From M55B120 sp964426155 (lineage in GTDB: Bacteria > Actinomycetota > Humimicrobiia > Humimicrobiales > Humimicrobiaceae): a DNA stretch of 8,830 nt. Under the pieces are notes generated by a model, which searched no databases, was not told the origin of the DNA, and saw only the letters and a program-made list of their open reading frames with translations. The stretch is from positions 1 through 8,830 of the forward strand of contig CAYROY010000150.1 of assembly GCA_964426155.1 (NCBI GenBank), read 5' to 3'. This document shows, piece after piece, positions 1 to 7,498 of this stretch (its first letter is position 1; every line of letters begins with the position of its first letter). Position numbers and translations under genes: made by a program.

Positions 1-336
1 AATCTGGTCATTCCTGCTTCTTCCAGTATGTATCTTAAGGGCAGTATCACCTATTATCGAATATAATTCATTCTCAATAAGGCTGTGTATATCTTCATAA
101 TCACCTATATTAATATTGCCATTTTCTATTTTCTGTTTCAGCCTTACAAGACCGTCTATTATTAACTTTAGTTCTTTACCGTTAACTATCTCCAGTTTTC
201 TTAATCCTATAACATGTGCTGCGGTACCGATAATATCATAAAGGTAAAGAGCACTATCTATGTCAATAGAATGAGTAAAATTTTCAACTGCCCGGTCTGT
301 ATCACCCTTGATGCGGCCTTTCCATATTTTATTCAT
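1..336 (-). CDS. argH: Argininosuccinate lyase, N-terminal part (cut by window edge)
   Basis: This is the first 112 codons of the enzyme that splits argininosuccinate into arginine and fumarate, the last step of the pathway, in the cytoplasm. I translated it by hand from the ATG at 336-334: it begins MNKIWKGRIKGDTDRAVENF and stays open to the window edge. It carries the family's EDIHSLIENEL segment (residues 81-91) and the strongly conserved HTGRSRND motif (103-110), which shapes the active site. The start lies inside the end of argG (8-base overlap, in a different frame), with a GGGAGA ribosome site just upstream, so translation is probably coupled to argG. The catalytic serine loop and C-terminal domain lie outside the window. 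Identification is firm; whether the rest of the gene is intact cannot be seen. Confidence 0.95.
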   Translation of the reverse strand, partial: MNKIWKGRIKGDTDRAVENFTHSIDIDSALYLYDIIGTAAHVIGLRKLEIVNGKELKLIIDGLVRLKQKIENGNINIGDYEDIHSLIENELYSIIGDTALKIHTGRSRNDQI

Positions 337-1525
337 TTATTCTCCCTTTTCTGCCAAGTATTTCATAAGGATATCCAAAAATCTTTATGAAACTCTCTGA
401 ATGTACCGGGTCGAATTTATCTTCCCGGTCATAGGTTGCCAGATCCCTGTCGTATAATGAGTAATCTGACTTTCTTCCGGTTATACTGAAATTTTTATAT
501 TCCAGCCTTATTTTCAATATTCCAGTAACATATTTCTGACTTTCATCTATAAATGACATCAGACATTTTCTTAAAGGAGTAAACCATAATCCATAGTATA
601 TTAGCTCCGCCATTTTTTCCTCAATAAGGTATTTATAATGCAGCAGTTCCCTGTCAAGAACAATCGATTCCAGCTGTCTGTGAGCTTCTATAAGTATTTC
701 AGCTGCAGGTGATTCATATATTTCCCTTGATTTTATTCCGATAAGACGGTTTTCTATCATATCTATTCTGCCTATACCATATTTTCCTGCCTGCTGATTT
801 AATTGCATTATCAGGTCTATACCAGATATCCTTTTCCCATTAAGTGATACAGGCAAGCCATTTTCAAAACCGAGTTCGATATATTCATAATCATTTTTTT
901 CTGCGGTTATTTTAGTCCATTTGTATATCTCTTCCGGCGGTTCCATCCATGGATCTTCAAGTACCCCGCATTCTATACTTCTACCCCAGAAATTTTCATC
1001 TATGCTGTAAGGACTTTTTTTATCTACATTTATCTTTATATTATTCTTCCTGGCATATTCTATTGCATCCTCCCTTGAAAGGTTCCACTCTCTTTGAGGG
1101 GCTATTATCCTGATATCAGGAGCCAGGGTCCTTATACCTACATCAAACCTTACCTGGTCATTACCCTTTCCCGTACATCCATGTGCCAGTGCTTCTGCTT
1201 TTCTTGATCTTGCCAGCTCCACCAGTTTTTTTACTATAAGCGGTCTTGCAATCGCTGTTGCAAGCGGATATTTCTTTTCGTATTTAACATTTGACTTTAT
1301 GGAAGGGTATATGAAATCATTAACAAATTCATCCTTTGCATCAATTATAAATGCCTCACTTGCTCCGGCATTTATTGCTCTTTGATACGATTCATCCAGG
1401 TTATCAGGCTGACCGCAATCTATAAGCGCGCATATAACATCCATTCTGTAATTATCTTTTATCCACTTTATAGATATGGAGGTATCAAGCCCTCCGGAAT
1501 AAGCTAGTACAGCTGTTTTATTCAT
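329..1525 (-). CDS. argG: Argininosuccinate synthase
   Basis: This enzyme joins citrulline and aspartate using ATP to form argininosuccinate, in the cytoplasm. From the ATG at 1525 it is 398 residues, the usual family length of about 400. Visible motifs are the ATP-binding P-loop AYSGGLDTS (residues 8-16), YPLATAIARPLI (86-97), HGCTGKGNDQVRF (115-127), the SIDENFWGRSIE block (174-185) and GIKSREIYESPAA (263-275). I chose the ATG because the P-loop normally begins a few residues from the N-terminus and because AAAGG sits 7 bases upstream (1533-1537). An in-frame TTG at 1540 would add five residues (403 aa) but would bury that ribosome site. It follows argR after 51 bases, the widest gap inside the operon, and its end overlaps the argH start. 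Nothing looks truncated or replaced. Confidence 0.97.
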   Translation of the reverse strand: MNKTAVLAYSGGLDTSISIKWIKDNYRMDVICALIDCGQPDNLDESYQRAINAGASEAFIIDAKDEFVNDFIYPSIKSNVKYEKKYPLATAIARPLIVKKLVELARSRKAEALAHGCTGKGNDQVRFDVGIRTLAPDIRIIAPQREWNLSREDAIEYARKNNIKINVDKKSPYSIDENFWGRSIECGVLEDPWMEPPEEIYKWTKITAEKNDYEYIELGFENGLPVSLNGKRISGIDLIMQLNQQAGKYGIGRIDMIENRLIGIKSREIYESPAAEILIEAHRQLESIVLDRELLHYKYLIEEKMAELIYYGLWFTPLRKCLMSFIDESQKYVTGILKIRLEYKNFSITGRKSDYSLYDRDLATYDREDKFDPVHSESFIKIFGYPYEILGRKGRINE

Positions 1526-1576
1526 TTTTCTGCCTTTCAATTATATTAATCCAATAAAAATTTATTTGATAAAAGC

Positions 1577-2032
1577 TTACTGTTTTTCCATAAGTTCTTT
1601 TATAAATACTGCGTGTTCTTCGCTGTCAGAAATAGATATTATTGTATCATCACCTGCCACAGTGCCCAGTATCTCAACAAAGTTCATCCCATCTATTACA
1701 GCAGCAGTTCCCTGAGCTTCACCAGGATATGTTTTTATAACCAGTATGTTTTTTGCCTGCATCACCGAGAGTACACTACTCCTAAATTTTGAAGTAAACT
1801 TCTCGAAATCTAACATACTGTCCCTCTGGAACCTGCTCTCCAGAGAGTAATATTCTTTGCCAAGATGATTCCTTACTTTTTTTATCCTCAGGTCATAAAG
1901 ATCTCTCGAAATTGTAGACTGTGTGGTATTGAAGCCCATCTCTTTAAGCTCTTTTACCAGCTCCTCCTGTGAAGAGATTTTTTTTCTTTCCATCAATTCT
2001 TTTATAACTTTTAGCCTTTCCCTTCTATTCAA
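1577..2032 (-). CDS. argR: Arginine repressor ArgR
   Basis: This is the arginine-dependent transcriptional regulator of ARG-box operators. Its 151 residues match the usual family length of about 150. The N-terminal winged helix-turn-helix (about 1-70) has the recognition-helix signature TTQSTISRDL (36-45). The C-terminal domain (about 80-151), which forms the hexamer and binds arginine, has the PGEAQGTAAVID segment (103-114) and GTVAGDDT (123-130), whose paired aspartates bind arginine in studied ArgR proteins. The start codon is TTG at 2032-2030, with GGGG six bases upstream. The next in-frame ATG (residue 14) would remove the first helix. The gene lies 13 bases after argF and 51 before argG, so it is cotranscribed with the enzymes it most likely controls, giving self-regulation. 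A role as repressor versus activator cannot be read from sequence. Confidence 0.96.
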   Translation of the reverse strand: MNRRERLKVIKELMERKKISSQEELVKELKEMGFNTTQSTISRDLYDLRIKKVRNHLGKEYYSLESRFQRDSMLDFEKFTSKFRSSVLSVMQAKNILVIKTYPGEAQGTAAVIDGMNFVEILGTVAGDDTIISISDSEEHAVFIKELMEKQ

Positions 2033-2038
2033 TCATGA

Positions 2039-2042
2039 CCCC
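2039..2042 (-). promoter_or_regulatory. Probable ribosome binding site of argR, supporting its TTG start
   Basis: GGGG on the minus strand lies six bases before the TTG at 2032, a normal spacing. The nearest ATG (2036-2034) lies only two bases after it, is in another frame and reaches a TAG after three codons (ATG ATT GAA TAG). TTG is therefore the best start for argR. Confidence 0.55.
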
Positions 2043-2045
2043 GTC

Positions 2046-2963
2046 TTATAATCTTTTATAAATATATGCAAGTAAAGCCTTCTGAGAATAAAGCCTGTTT
2101 TCTGCCTGCTGAAATACCACTGAGTTCTCGCCATCCAATATATCGGATGTAATTTCCTCTTCCCTGTGAGCCGGAAGGCAGTGCATTATCTTTACATCAC
2201 TTTTTGCCTTCCCTGTAATATTTTTATTTACCTGATAAGCAGATAATTTTTTTATTTTATCTTTGCTGTCAGCATCACCCATGCTCAACCATACATCTGT
2301 ATATATTATATCAGCATCTTTTACTGCTTTTACCGGGTTCCTTTCCAGGATAACATTTGAGCCCTCAAGCTTGCTGCAGTACTCAATTATTGATGGATCA
2401 GGGCTATATTCTTCGGGGCATCCTATTGTAATTGCTATACCCATTTTTGACAGGCCTATCATAAGACTATTTGTAACATTATTACTGTCTCCTATATATG
2501 TAAACCTCAGGTCTGGTTTCAGAAGGCCGAGTTCCTTAATTGTAAATAGATCTGAAAGTATCTGACATGGGTGATATGAATCTGTTAATCCATTTATTAC
2601 AGGTATAGAAGAGCTTTCTGCAAATGTTTCCACAATCCTATGATCAAATGTTCTTATAATCACACCATCAAGATAACCTGAAAATATTTTTGCAGTATCA
2701 CTATAATTTTCTCCTCTTGAAAGCTGAAGGTTCTTTGAATCAAGATATATCGCATTGCCGCCCATCTGACTTATCCCGGCTTCAAAAGAAAGCCTCGTCC
2801 TTGTTGAATGTTTATCAAACAGAAGTGCTATATTTTTATCTTTAAGGACTTTTCTATATTTCCCGGGATTTTTTTTAACAGCTCCGGAAAGGTCAATCAA
2901 TTCTATTAGATTATCTTTATCAAAATTTTTTAATGTTAAAAAATCAATCTTTTTTATTTTCAT
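2046..2963 (-). CDS. argF: Ornithine carbamoyltransferase, anabolic
   Basis: This enzyme transfers the carbamoyl group of carbamoyl phosphate to ornithine, giving citrulline and phosphate. The 305 residues are normal for the family. It shows the carbamoyl-phosphate site STRTR (53-57), HPCQ (131-134), the ornithine-binding SMG loop in DVWLSMG (223-229), HCLPAHREEE (261-270) with the reactive cysteine, and the closing FQQAENR (284-290). The SMG loop and HCLP motif mark ornithine as the substrate, rather than aspartate or N-acetylornithine. The biosynthetic setting favours ArgF over a catabolic ArcB. The ATG at 2963 has AGGA nine bases upstream and lies inside argD (20-base overlap), so the two are probably translationally coupled. 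The carbamoyl phosphate must come from carAB elsewhere, as no such gene is in the window. Confidence 0.97.
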   Translation of the reverse strand: MKIKKIDFLTLKNFDKDNLIELIDLSGAVKKNPGKYRKVLKDKNIALLFDKHSTRTRLSFEAGISQMGGNAIYLDSKNLQLSRGENYSDTAKIFSGYLDGVIIRTFDHRIVETFAESSSIPVINGLTDSYHPCQILSDLFTIKELGLLKPDLRFTYIGDSNNVTNSLMIGLSKMGIAITIGCPEEYSPDPSIIEYCSKLEGSNVILERNPVKAVKDADIIYTDVWLSMGDADSKDKIKKLSAYQVNKNITGKAKSDVKIMHCLPAHREEEITSDILDGENSVVFQQAENRLYSQKALLAYIYKRL

Positions 2964-4170
2964 TTTCTATTATCCTGCTTTCCCTATCAAGCCATCTTAT
3001 CACCCTATCGATGTTGGCTTTTGTTATTATTAATGGAGGTAGGAATCTTAAAGTATTGTCTGATACCCTGTTTAATATGATCCCATCATTTAATGCATCT
3101 CCTACAATCCGTGATGTAACAGGTTCAGAATACTCCATTGCGGCCATCAATCCAATCCCTCTTACTTCTTTTATTATGCTATAACTGTTTTGAATTTTTC
3201 TAAGTTCCGAAATAAAATATTCTCCAAGTCTATTGACTTTTTCTGGAATATTATTATCTAAAAGATAATCTATCACTGCAATTCCTGCTGTACATGAGGC
3301 TGCATTTCCACCAAATGTCGACCCATGCATCCCAGGTGCAAATGAACTGCTTATATTATCAGTGGATATCATTGCTCCTATGGGCATACCTCCTCCAAGA
3401 CTTTTTGCTAAAACAAGTATGTCCGGTTTTACATCATAATTTTCATATGCAAACATCCTGCCCGTTCTACCAAAACCCGTTTGAACTTCATCAAATATCA
3501 GTAAAATATCATTTTTACTGCAGACATCCCTTAAATATTCCATGAAATTTTTATCAGCAGGGTATATACCGCCTTCTCCCTGAACAGGCTCCAGCATTAT
3601 TGCACAGGTATTTTCATTTATAAGGTTTTTTAGTGATTTTATATTATTAAACTCACTGTATATAAAACCTTTAAGAAGTGGTTCAAACTTTTTTTGCTTC
3701 TTTTCCTGTGCAGTTGCTGAAAGTGCCCCCATGGTTCTTCCATGGAAAGAACGGTTAAATGTAATTATTTCAATACGTTTATTTCCATATTTATCTGTTG
3801 AATATTTTCTAGCCAGTTTTATTGCTGCCTCAATCGATTCAGTTCCGCTGTTTGCGAAAAAAACTTTCTGACCAAATCGAGAAATCCTGCAGATCTTCTC
3901 AGCCAGTCTGACCTGCGGCAAATTATAATAAAGGTTTGAAGGTTGTATTATAAGCGGTATCTGCTTTAAAAGGGCACCGATTACATACTTATTACTATGC
4001 CCCACATTGAGACAGCCGTAACCCGCAATAAAATCTAAATACCGCTTCCCCTCTATGTCCCATAAATACTGCATATATGCTTTCTTAAAAACCACCGGCA
4101 TACGGCTATATGTATTCATCAGGTATTGTTTTCCCTGGTCAAAAATTAAACTATTGCTGATCTTCTCCAT
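2944..4170 (-). CDS. argD: Acetylornithine aminotransferase
   Basis: This class-III, PLP-dependent aminotransferase makes N-acetylornithine from N-acetylglutamate semialdehyde with glutamate as amino donor. From the ATG at 4170 it has 408 residues. Numbered from that start, the motifs are YLMNTYSRMPVVF (16-28), NSGTESIEAAIKLAR (107-121) that holds the PLP phosphate, FHGRTMGALSAT (142-153), DEVQTGFGRTG (227-237) and LAKSLGGGMPIGA, whose lysine 256 should bind PLP, then HGSTFGGN (282-289). An ATG at 4194 in the same frame gives 416 residues and an 11-base overlap with argB. I prefer 4170 because GAAGGG (4180-4185) lies nine bases ahead of it and the shorter N-terminus is typical of ArgD. In many bacteria this enzyme also serves lysine synthesis (DapC activity), which sequence alone cannot settle. 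Confidence 0.95.
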   Translation of the reverse strand: MEKISNSLIFDQGKQYLMNTYSRMPVVFKKAYMQYLWDIEGKRYLDFIAGYGCLNVGHSNKYVIGALLKQIPLIIQPSNLYYNLPQVRLAEKICRISRFGQKVFFANSGTESIEAAIKLARKYSTDKYGNKRIEIITFNRSFHGRTMGALSATAQEKKQKKFEPLLKGFIYSEFNNIKSLKNLINENTCAIMLEPVQGEGGIYPADKNFMEYLRDVCSKNDILLIFDEVQTGFGRTGRMFAYENYDVKPDILVLAKSLGGGMPIGAMISTDNISSSFAPGMHGSTFGGNAASCTAGIAVIDYLLDNNIPEKVNRLGEYFISELRKIQNSYSIIKEVRGIGLMAAMEYSEPVTSRIVGDALNDGIILNRVSDNTLRFLPPLIITKANIDRVIRWLDRESRIIENENKKD

Positions 4171-4179
4171 AAAATATTT

Positions 4180-4185
4180 CCCTTC
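4180..4185 (-). promoter_or_regulatory. Ribosome binding site that favours the internal argD start
   Basis: GAAGGG on the minus strand lies nine bases before the ATG at 4170 and overlaps the TGA stop of argB (4184-4186). The other candidate ATG at 4194 has only a poor GGA upstream. This suggests that ribosomes finishing argB reinitiate on argD. Confidence 0.5.
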
Positions 4186-5116
4186 AAACCTCATTTCCAG
4201 TTATCATGGTTCCTATCCCCCTGTCGGTAAATACCTCAACAAGTATTGAATGTTCTACAGTACCATTTAATATATGAGTCCTATTAACTTTCATAGAAAG
4301 TGCTTTTATACATGCTTTAACTTTTGGTATCATACCCGAGCTTATTTTCCCACTTTCTATCAATTCGAGACATTCTCTTGCACCCAGCTTTGATATGAGC
4401 TTCTTATTACCATCTTTTTCATCTATTATCCCATCGACATCTGTCAGTATTATCATTTTTTCTGCATTAAGCGCAATCGCAATTTCAGATGCACAGGAAT
4501 CTGCATTTATATTATATAAGTCCCCATTTTCATCAACACCAAGCGTTGCCACCACAGGAATATAATTATTATAGAGAATATCATCAATAAACTTTTGGTT
4601 TATGCTTTTAATCTCGCCTACAAAACCAAGGTCAATCTGTTTTTCATCCTTTAAATACTGCTTTTTTACACATCTAATAAAATTAGCATCATTTCCGGAT
4701 ATACCTATCGCGATATCTCCATGCCTGTTAAGATAAGATACAATCCTGGAATTAATGCTTCCAATAAGTACCATCTTCACAATATCTATTACTTCCCTGC
4801 TTGTAATTCTCAGACCGTCAACAAACTCGGCCTTAATTCCCTTTTCCTTCATAAGCTCTGTTATCTGCCTACCTCCTCCGTGAACCAGCACAACCTTTAT
4901 TCCGACAAATTTCATAAGAACCAGATCATCAAGTACACTCTCAACTATTCTGTTATCCTCCATCATACTTCCGCCTATTTTCACAACTACTACCCTGCTT
5001 GAATACTGTTTAATATAAGGCAGGGATTCCAGAAGTATTGCAGCTTTCCTGAGATACGTATCTTTATTTTTATTATTATCACTAATATAATCATTAATTT
5101 TATTAAAATCTTTCAT
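4184..5116 (-). CDS. argB: N-acetylglutamate kinase, probably arginine-inhibited
   Basis: This amino-acid kinase phosphorylates N-acetylglutamate with ATP, normally the feedback-controlled step when ArgJ recycles the acetyl group. Visible motifs are VVKIGG (44-49) with the phosphate-binding lysine 46, VHGGGRQI (78-85), NINADSCASEIA (202-213) with aspartate 206, TDVDGI (225-230) and GMIPKV (261-266) with lysine 265. The segment AAILLESLPYIKQY (25-38) matches the extra N-terminal helix of hexameric, arginine-sensitive kinases, and EVFTDRGIGTMI (294-305) is the C-terminal signature that goes with it, so arginine inhibition is inferred. At 310 residues it is slightly long, because about 20 hydrophilic Asn/Lys/Asp-rich residues precede the helix. 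The ATG at 5116 has AAAGGG seven bases upstream, which supports the long form. The usual SGKD turn reads SGND here (140-143). It follows argJ after 27 bases. Confidence 0.96.
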   Translation of the reverse strand: MKDFNKINDYISDNNKNKDTYLRKAAILLESLPYIKQYSSRVVVVKIGGSMMEDNRIVESVLDDLVLMKFVGIKVVLVHGGGRQITELMKEKGIKAEFVDGLRITSREVIDIVKMVLIGSINSRIVSYLNRHGDIAIGISGNDANFIRCVKKQYLKDEKQIDLGFVGEIKSINQKFIDDILYNNYIPVVATLGVDENGDLYNINADSCASEIAIALNAEKMIILTDVDGIIDEKDGNKKLISKLGARECLELIESGKISSGMIPKVKACIKALSMKVNRTHILNGTVEHSILVEVFTDRGIGTMITGNEV

Positions 5117-5143
5117 ACTACAGCCCTTTATCTATATCTTAGA

Positions 5144-6382
5144 TTAATTATGGTACATCGCATTTATTTTTATATAATCGAATGAAAGATCCGAAGACCA
5201 TACTTTTGAATATCCTTTGCCATTTTTCAGGTCAATTCTGAAATATAATTTCCTTTCTTTAAAAATATTTTTTATTATATTTTTATCTATATCAAGACCT
5301 ATTCCTTTGTATACAATCTTTACATCATTAAGATAGATATCCAGATTTTCGGGACAGAAATCACAGCCCGAAGCTCCAAGCGCCGCAACTATACGTCCCC
5401 AGTTAAGATCTCTCCCAAAAATTGCTGTTTTGAAAAGATTTGAATTTGCTATTTTAAATGCAGCTCTTTTCGCCTGGCCGCTGTTTAGTGCTCCCTCAAC
5501 TATAATTTCAATAAATTTTGTAGCACCTTCACCATCCATTACAATTTTTTTTGCTAGCTCTTCCATAACAAAAGACAGGCCTTCAGAAAATATCCTGTAA
5601 TTTTTATCACGTTCATCTTCTATTTTAATTCCACTTTTGCCATTCGCCATTACAATCACCATATCGTTTGTACTCTGGCATCCATCCACGGTTATACTGT
5701 TAAAGCTAAGTTCATTTGCATTTTTTACAATCTTATCTAGAAGCTTTTTTCCAATAGAAACATCGGTTGCTATAAAAGCAAGCATTGTTGCCATATCTGG
5801 CTCTATCATACCCGAACCCTTTGCAATCCCACCGATATTTATTCTATTGCCACCATGAATTATTCTGCTTATTGCTATTTCTTTCTCAAATTTATCCGTT
5901 GTCATAATTGCACTTGCTGCTTCGCTACCACCGTTAAAATCGAGTTTGGCTGCAGACTCTTTTATGCCCTTTTCAATCTTATCCATTGGTAATTGTGTTC
6001 CTATTACACCAGTTGAAGCAACCAGGATATTTTCTTTTTCTATGCCAAGCTGCTGCCCTGCCAGTTTAATTGTCAATAACGCATTTTCTATGCCTTCTTT
6101 ACCGGTACATGCATTCGCAACACCGCTATTTACAATAACAGCTTTAATTATATTACCTTCATTGAGCATTTCCTGGTCTATAACCACCGGGGCAGCTTTA
6201 AATTTATTTTTGGTAAAAACTCCACTGCATATACATCCATCTGGAGAATATAATATACAGATATCAGGTTTTTTCTTTGAACTTTTCAGTCCACAATGAG
6301 AACTGCCTGCCAAAAATCCTGGAACAGACGTAATGCTTCCGTCTTTTATTGACCCCCATCCTTTAATTGTATTATTTTTCAT
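5144..6382 (-). CDS. argJ: Glutamate N-acetyltransferase / ornithine acetyltransferase (ArgJ)
   Basis: ArgJ moves the acetyl group from N-acetylornithine to glutamate, releasing ornithine and regenerating N-acetylglutamate. Some members also use acetyl-CoA to make N-acetylglutamate. The protein is made as one chain that cuts itself into alpha and beta subunits at an Ala-Thr bond. Here this is A198-T199 within KGSGMIEPDMATMLAF (188-203), and threonine 199 becomes the nucleophile. STGVIGTQLPM (123-133) supplies the probable oxyanion-hole Thr-Gly, and the C-terminus ends in the family-like YIKINAMYHN. The 412 residues are the normal length, so both subunits are complete. The ATG at 6382 has GAGGAT upstream at a rather long spacing of about 11 bases. 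No argA-like synthase or argE-like deacetylase is present, so ArgJ may do both jobs, but one versus two activities cannot be told from sequence. Confidence 0.96.
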   Translation of the reverse strand: MKNNTIKGWGSIKDGSITSVPGFLAGSSHCGLKSSKKKPDICILYSPDGCICSGVFTKNKFKAAPVVIDQEMLNEGNIIKAVIVNSGVANACTGKEGIENALLTIKLAGQQLGIEKENILVASTGVIGTQLPMDKIEKGIKESAAKLDFNGGSEAASAIMTTDKFEKEIAISRIIHGGNRINIGGIAKGSGMIEPDMATMLAFIATDVSIGKKLLDKIVKNANELSFNSITVDGCQSTNDMVIVMANGKSGIKIEDERDKNYRIFSEGLSFVMEELAKKIVMDGEGATKFIEIIVEGALNSGQAKRAAFKIANSNLFKTAIFGRDLNWGRIVAALGASGCDFCPENLDIYLNDVKIVYKGIGLDIDKNIIKNIFKERKLYFRIDLKNGKGYSKVWSSDLSFDYIKINAMYHN

Positions 6383-6421
6383 ATTGAAAATTTATCCTCA
6401 ACCTATCATAATCTAATAATT

Positions 6422-7477
6422 TTAGCTGTATATACATGTGCTTTTCAGGCCTTCATCTTCATCAAATCCCATCATAATGTTCATATTTTGTACGGCCTGC
6501 CCTGCTGCTCCCTTTAAAAGGTTATCTATAGAACTGAATATCTTTAAAGTACCTGTCCTTACATCATAATCTATACCTATCATACACAGGTTAGTTCCTG
6601 TTGTGTTTTTTATCTCCGGTATATTTTCACCCAAAAATTTAACAAACTTACTATCTTTGTAAAATCTTTTATAAATATTTATGATATTATCTTTAATATC
6701 TTTTGCGCCTTTGAGCTTACAGTAAATCGAAGAAAAAATCCCTCTGTTCAATGGAAGAAGATGCGGTGTAAAGTCTACCTTTAACTCATAACCGCAAATT
6801 TTTTTAATCTCCTGTTCCATTTCCCCTGTATGTCTGTGTCCTGAAGCGCTGTACGCATAAAAATTATTGTTCAGATTTCCATAAAGATATGCTTCTTTTA
6901 ATTTTCTGCCTGCTCCAGTAACACCGGATTTTGAATCTACATTTATACTCTCTATCCTGTAGCTGCTCTTTAATAAAGGAGCCAGGCCGAGAAGCACAGA
7001 AGTAGGATAGCAGCCTGGATTTGATATATTTCTGCTCTTTTTTATTTCTTCCCTATTTATCTCCGGAAGCCCGTATGTAAATTCATCAAGCAGTTCAGGT
7101 ACAACATGTTCTGTTCCATACCAGAATTTATAATCATTTACATCTTTTAACCTGAAATCTGAACCTATATCTATTATTTTAAATTCTCCTTTACCATAAT
7201 AATCTTTAACAAACTCCATCGAGCTTTTTGGGGGAAGGCATAAAAATAAAATATCAATGCTATTAAAATCTGCTTTATCCGGGGCAGCTTTAAATAAAAG
7301 ATTACAATATTTACTCTGTAGAAAAGACGGAAATGCACTACCCAGCTCCTGTCCATTTAGTTTCCGTGAGGTTATAAATTTTAAATTGCTGTGTTTGTGA
7401 TTTCCGAGTATTTTTATAAGTTCCAGCCCTGTGTAGCCGGAACCTCCTATTATTCCTATATTTACCGTATTTTTCAT
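6422..7477 (-). CDS. argC: N-acetyl-gamma-glutamyl-phosphate reductase
   Basis: This enzyme reduces N-acetylglutamyl phosphate with NADPH to the semialdehyde, the substrate of ArgD. The 351 residues are the usual length. The Rossmann nucleotide-binding motif IIGGSGYTG lies at 9-17, the catalytic cysteine is C156 in SNPGCYPTS (153-161), KSGVTGAGRK (183-192) follows, and HRHTGEMEQE (214-223) contains the probable catalytic histidine. GAAGQAVQNMN (323-333) is the conserved C-terminal segment. It is the first gene of the arg operon: 267 bases separate it from the sigma gene upstream and a promoter with a possible operator lies directly in front. The ATG at 7477 is preceded by GGGG five bases away. 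The predicted untranslated leader is only about 20 bases, leaving no room for a T-box, riboswitch or leader peptide. argJ follows after 39 bases. Confidence 0.97.
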   Translation of the reverse strand: MKNTVNIGIIGGSGYTGLELIKILGNHKHSNLKFITSRKLNGQELGSAFPSFLQSKYCNLLFKAAPDKADFNSIDILFLCLPPKSSMEFVKDYYGKGEFKIIDIGSDFRLKDVNDYKFWYGTEHVVPELLDEFTYGLPEINREEIKKSRNISNPGCYPTSVLLGLAPLLKSSYRIESINVDSKSGVTGAGRKLKEAYLYGNLNNNFYAYSASGHRHTGEMEQEIKKICGYELKVDFTPHLLPLNRGIFSSIYCKLKGAKDIKDNIINIYKRFYKDSKFVKFLGENIPEIKNTTGTNLCMIGIDYDVRTGTLKIFSSIDNLLKGAAGQAVQNMNIMMGFDEDEGLKSTCIYS

Positions 7478-7498
7478 AAAAACCCCAATAATAATTTT

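Noticed and set aside
1526..1540. TTG at 1540 as the argG start (403 residues)
   Set aside because: It adds five residues not expected before the P-loop region, and the AAAGG site fits the ATG at 1525 instead.
1533..1545. TATAAT (1540-1545, minus strand) as a separate promoter for argG
   Set aside because: Transcription would start at or just after the AAAGG ribosome site, only about eight bases before the ATG, and no fair -35 lies at 16-18 bases. A chance match in A/T-rich DNA is more likely.
2263..2565. Plus-strand open frame of 100 codons, and similar plus-strand frames opposite argF, argD, argB, argJ and the sigma gene
   Set aside because: They lie fully opposite well-recognised genes or cross their ends, have no family features, and reflect the A/T-rich codon pattern of the coding strand.
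4171..4194. ATG at 4194 as the argD start
   Set aside because: It is possible, but it has a weak ribosome site and an N-terminus longer than usual. The ATG at 4170 has GAAGGG at good spacing. Kept as the alternative.
7174..7356. Minus-strand 60-codon frame inside argC
   Set aside because: It is an out-of-frame shadow of argC, whose own frame carries all the conserved motifs.
7478..7498. Leader peptide, T-box or arginine riboswitch ahead of argC
   Set aside because: The predicted leader is only about 20 bases, with no start codon of its own and no room for a structured RNA.
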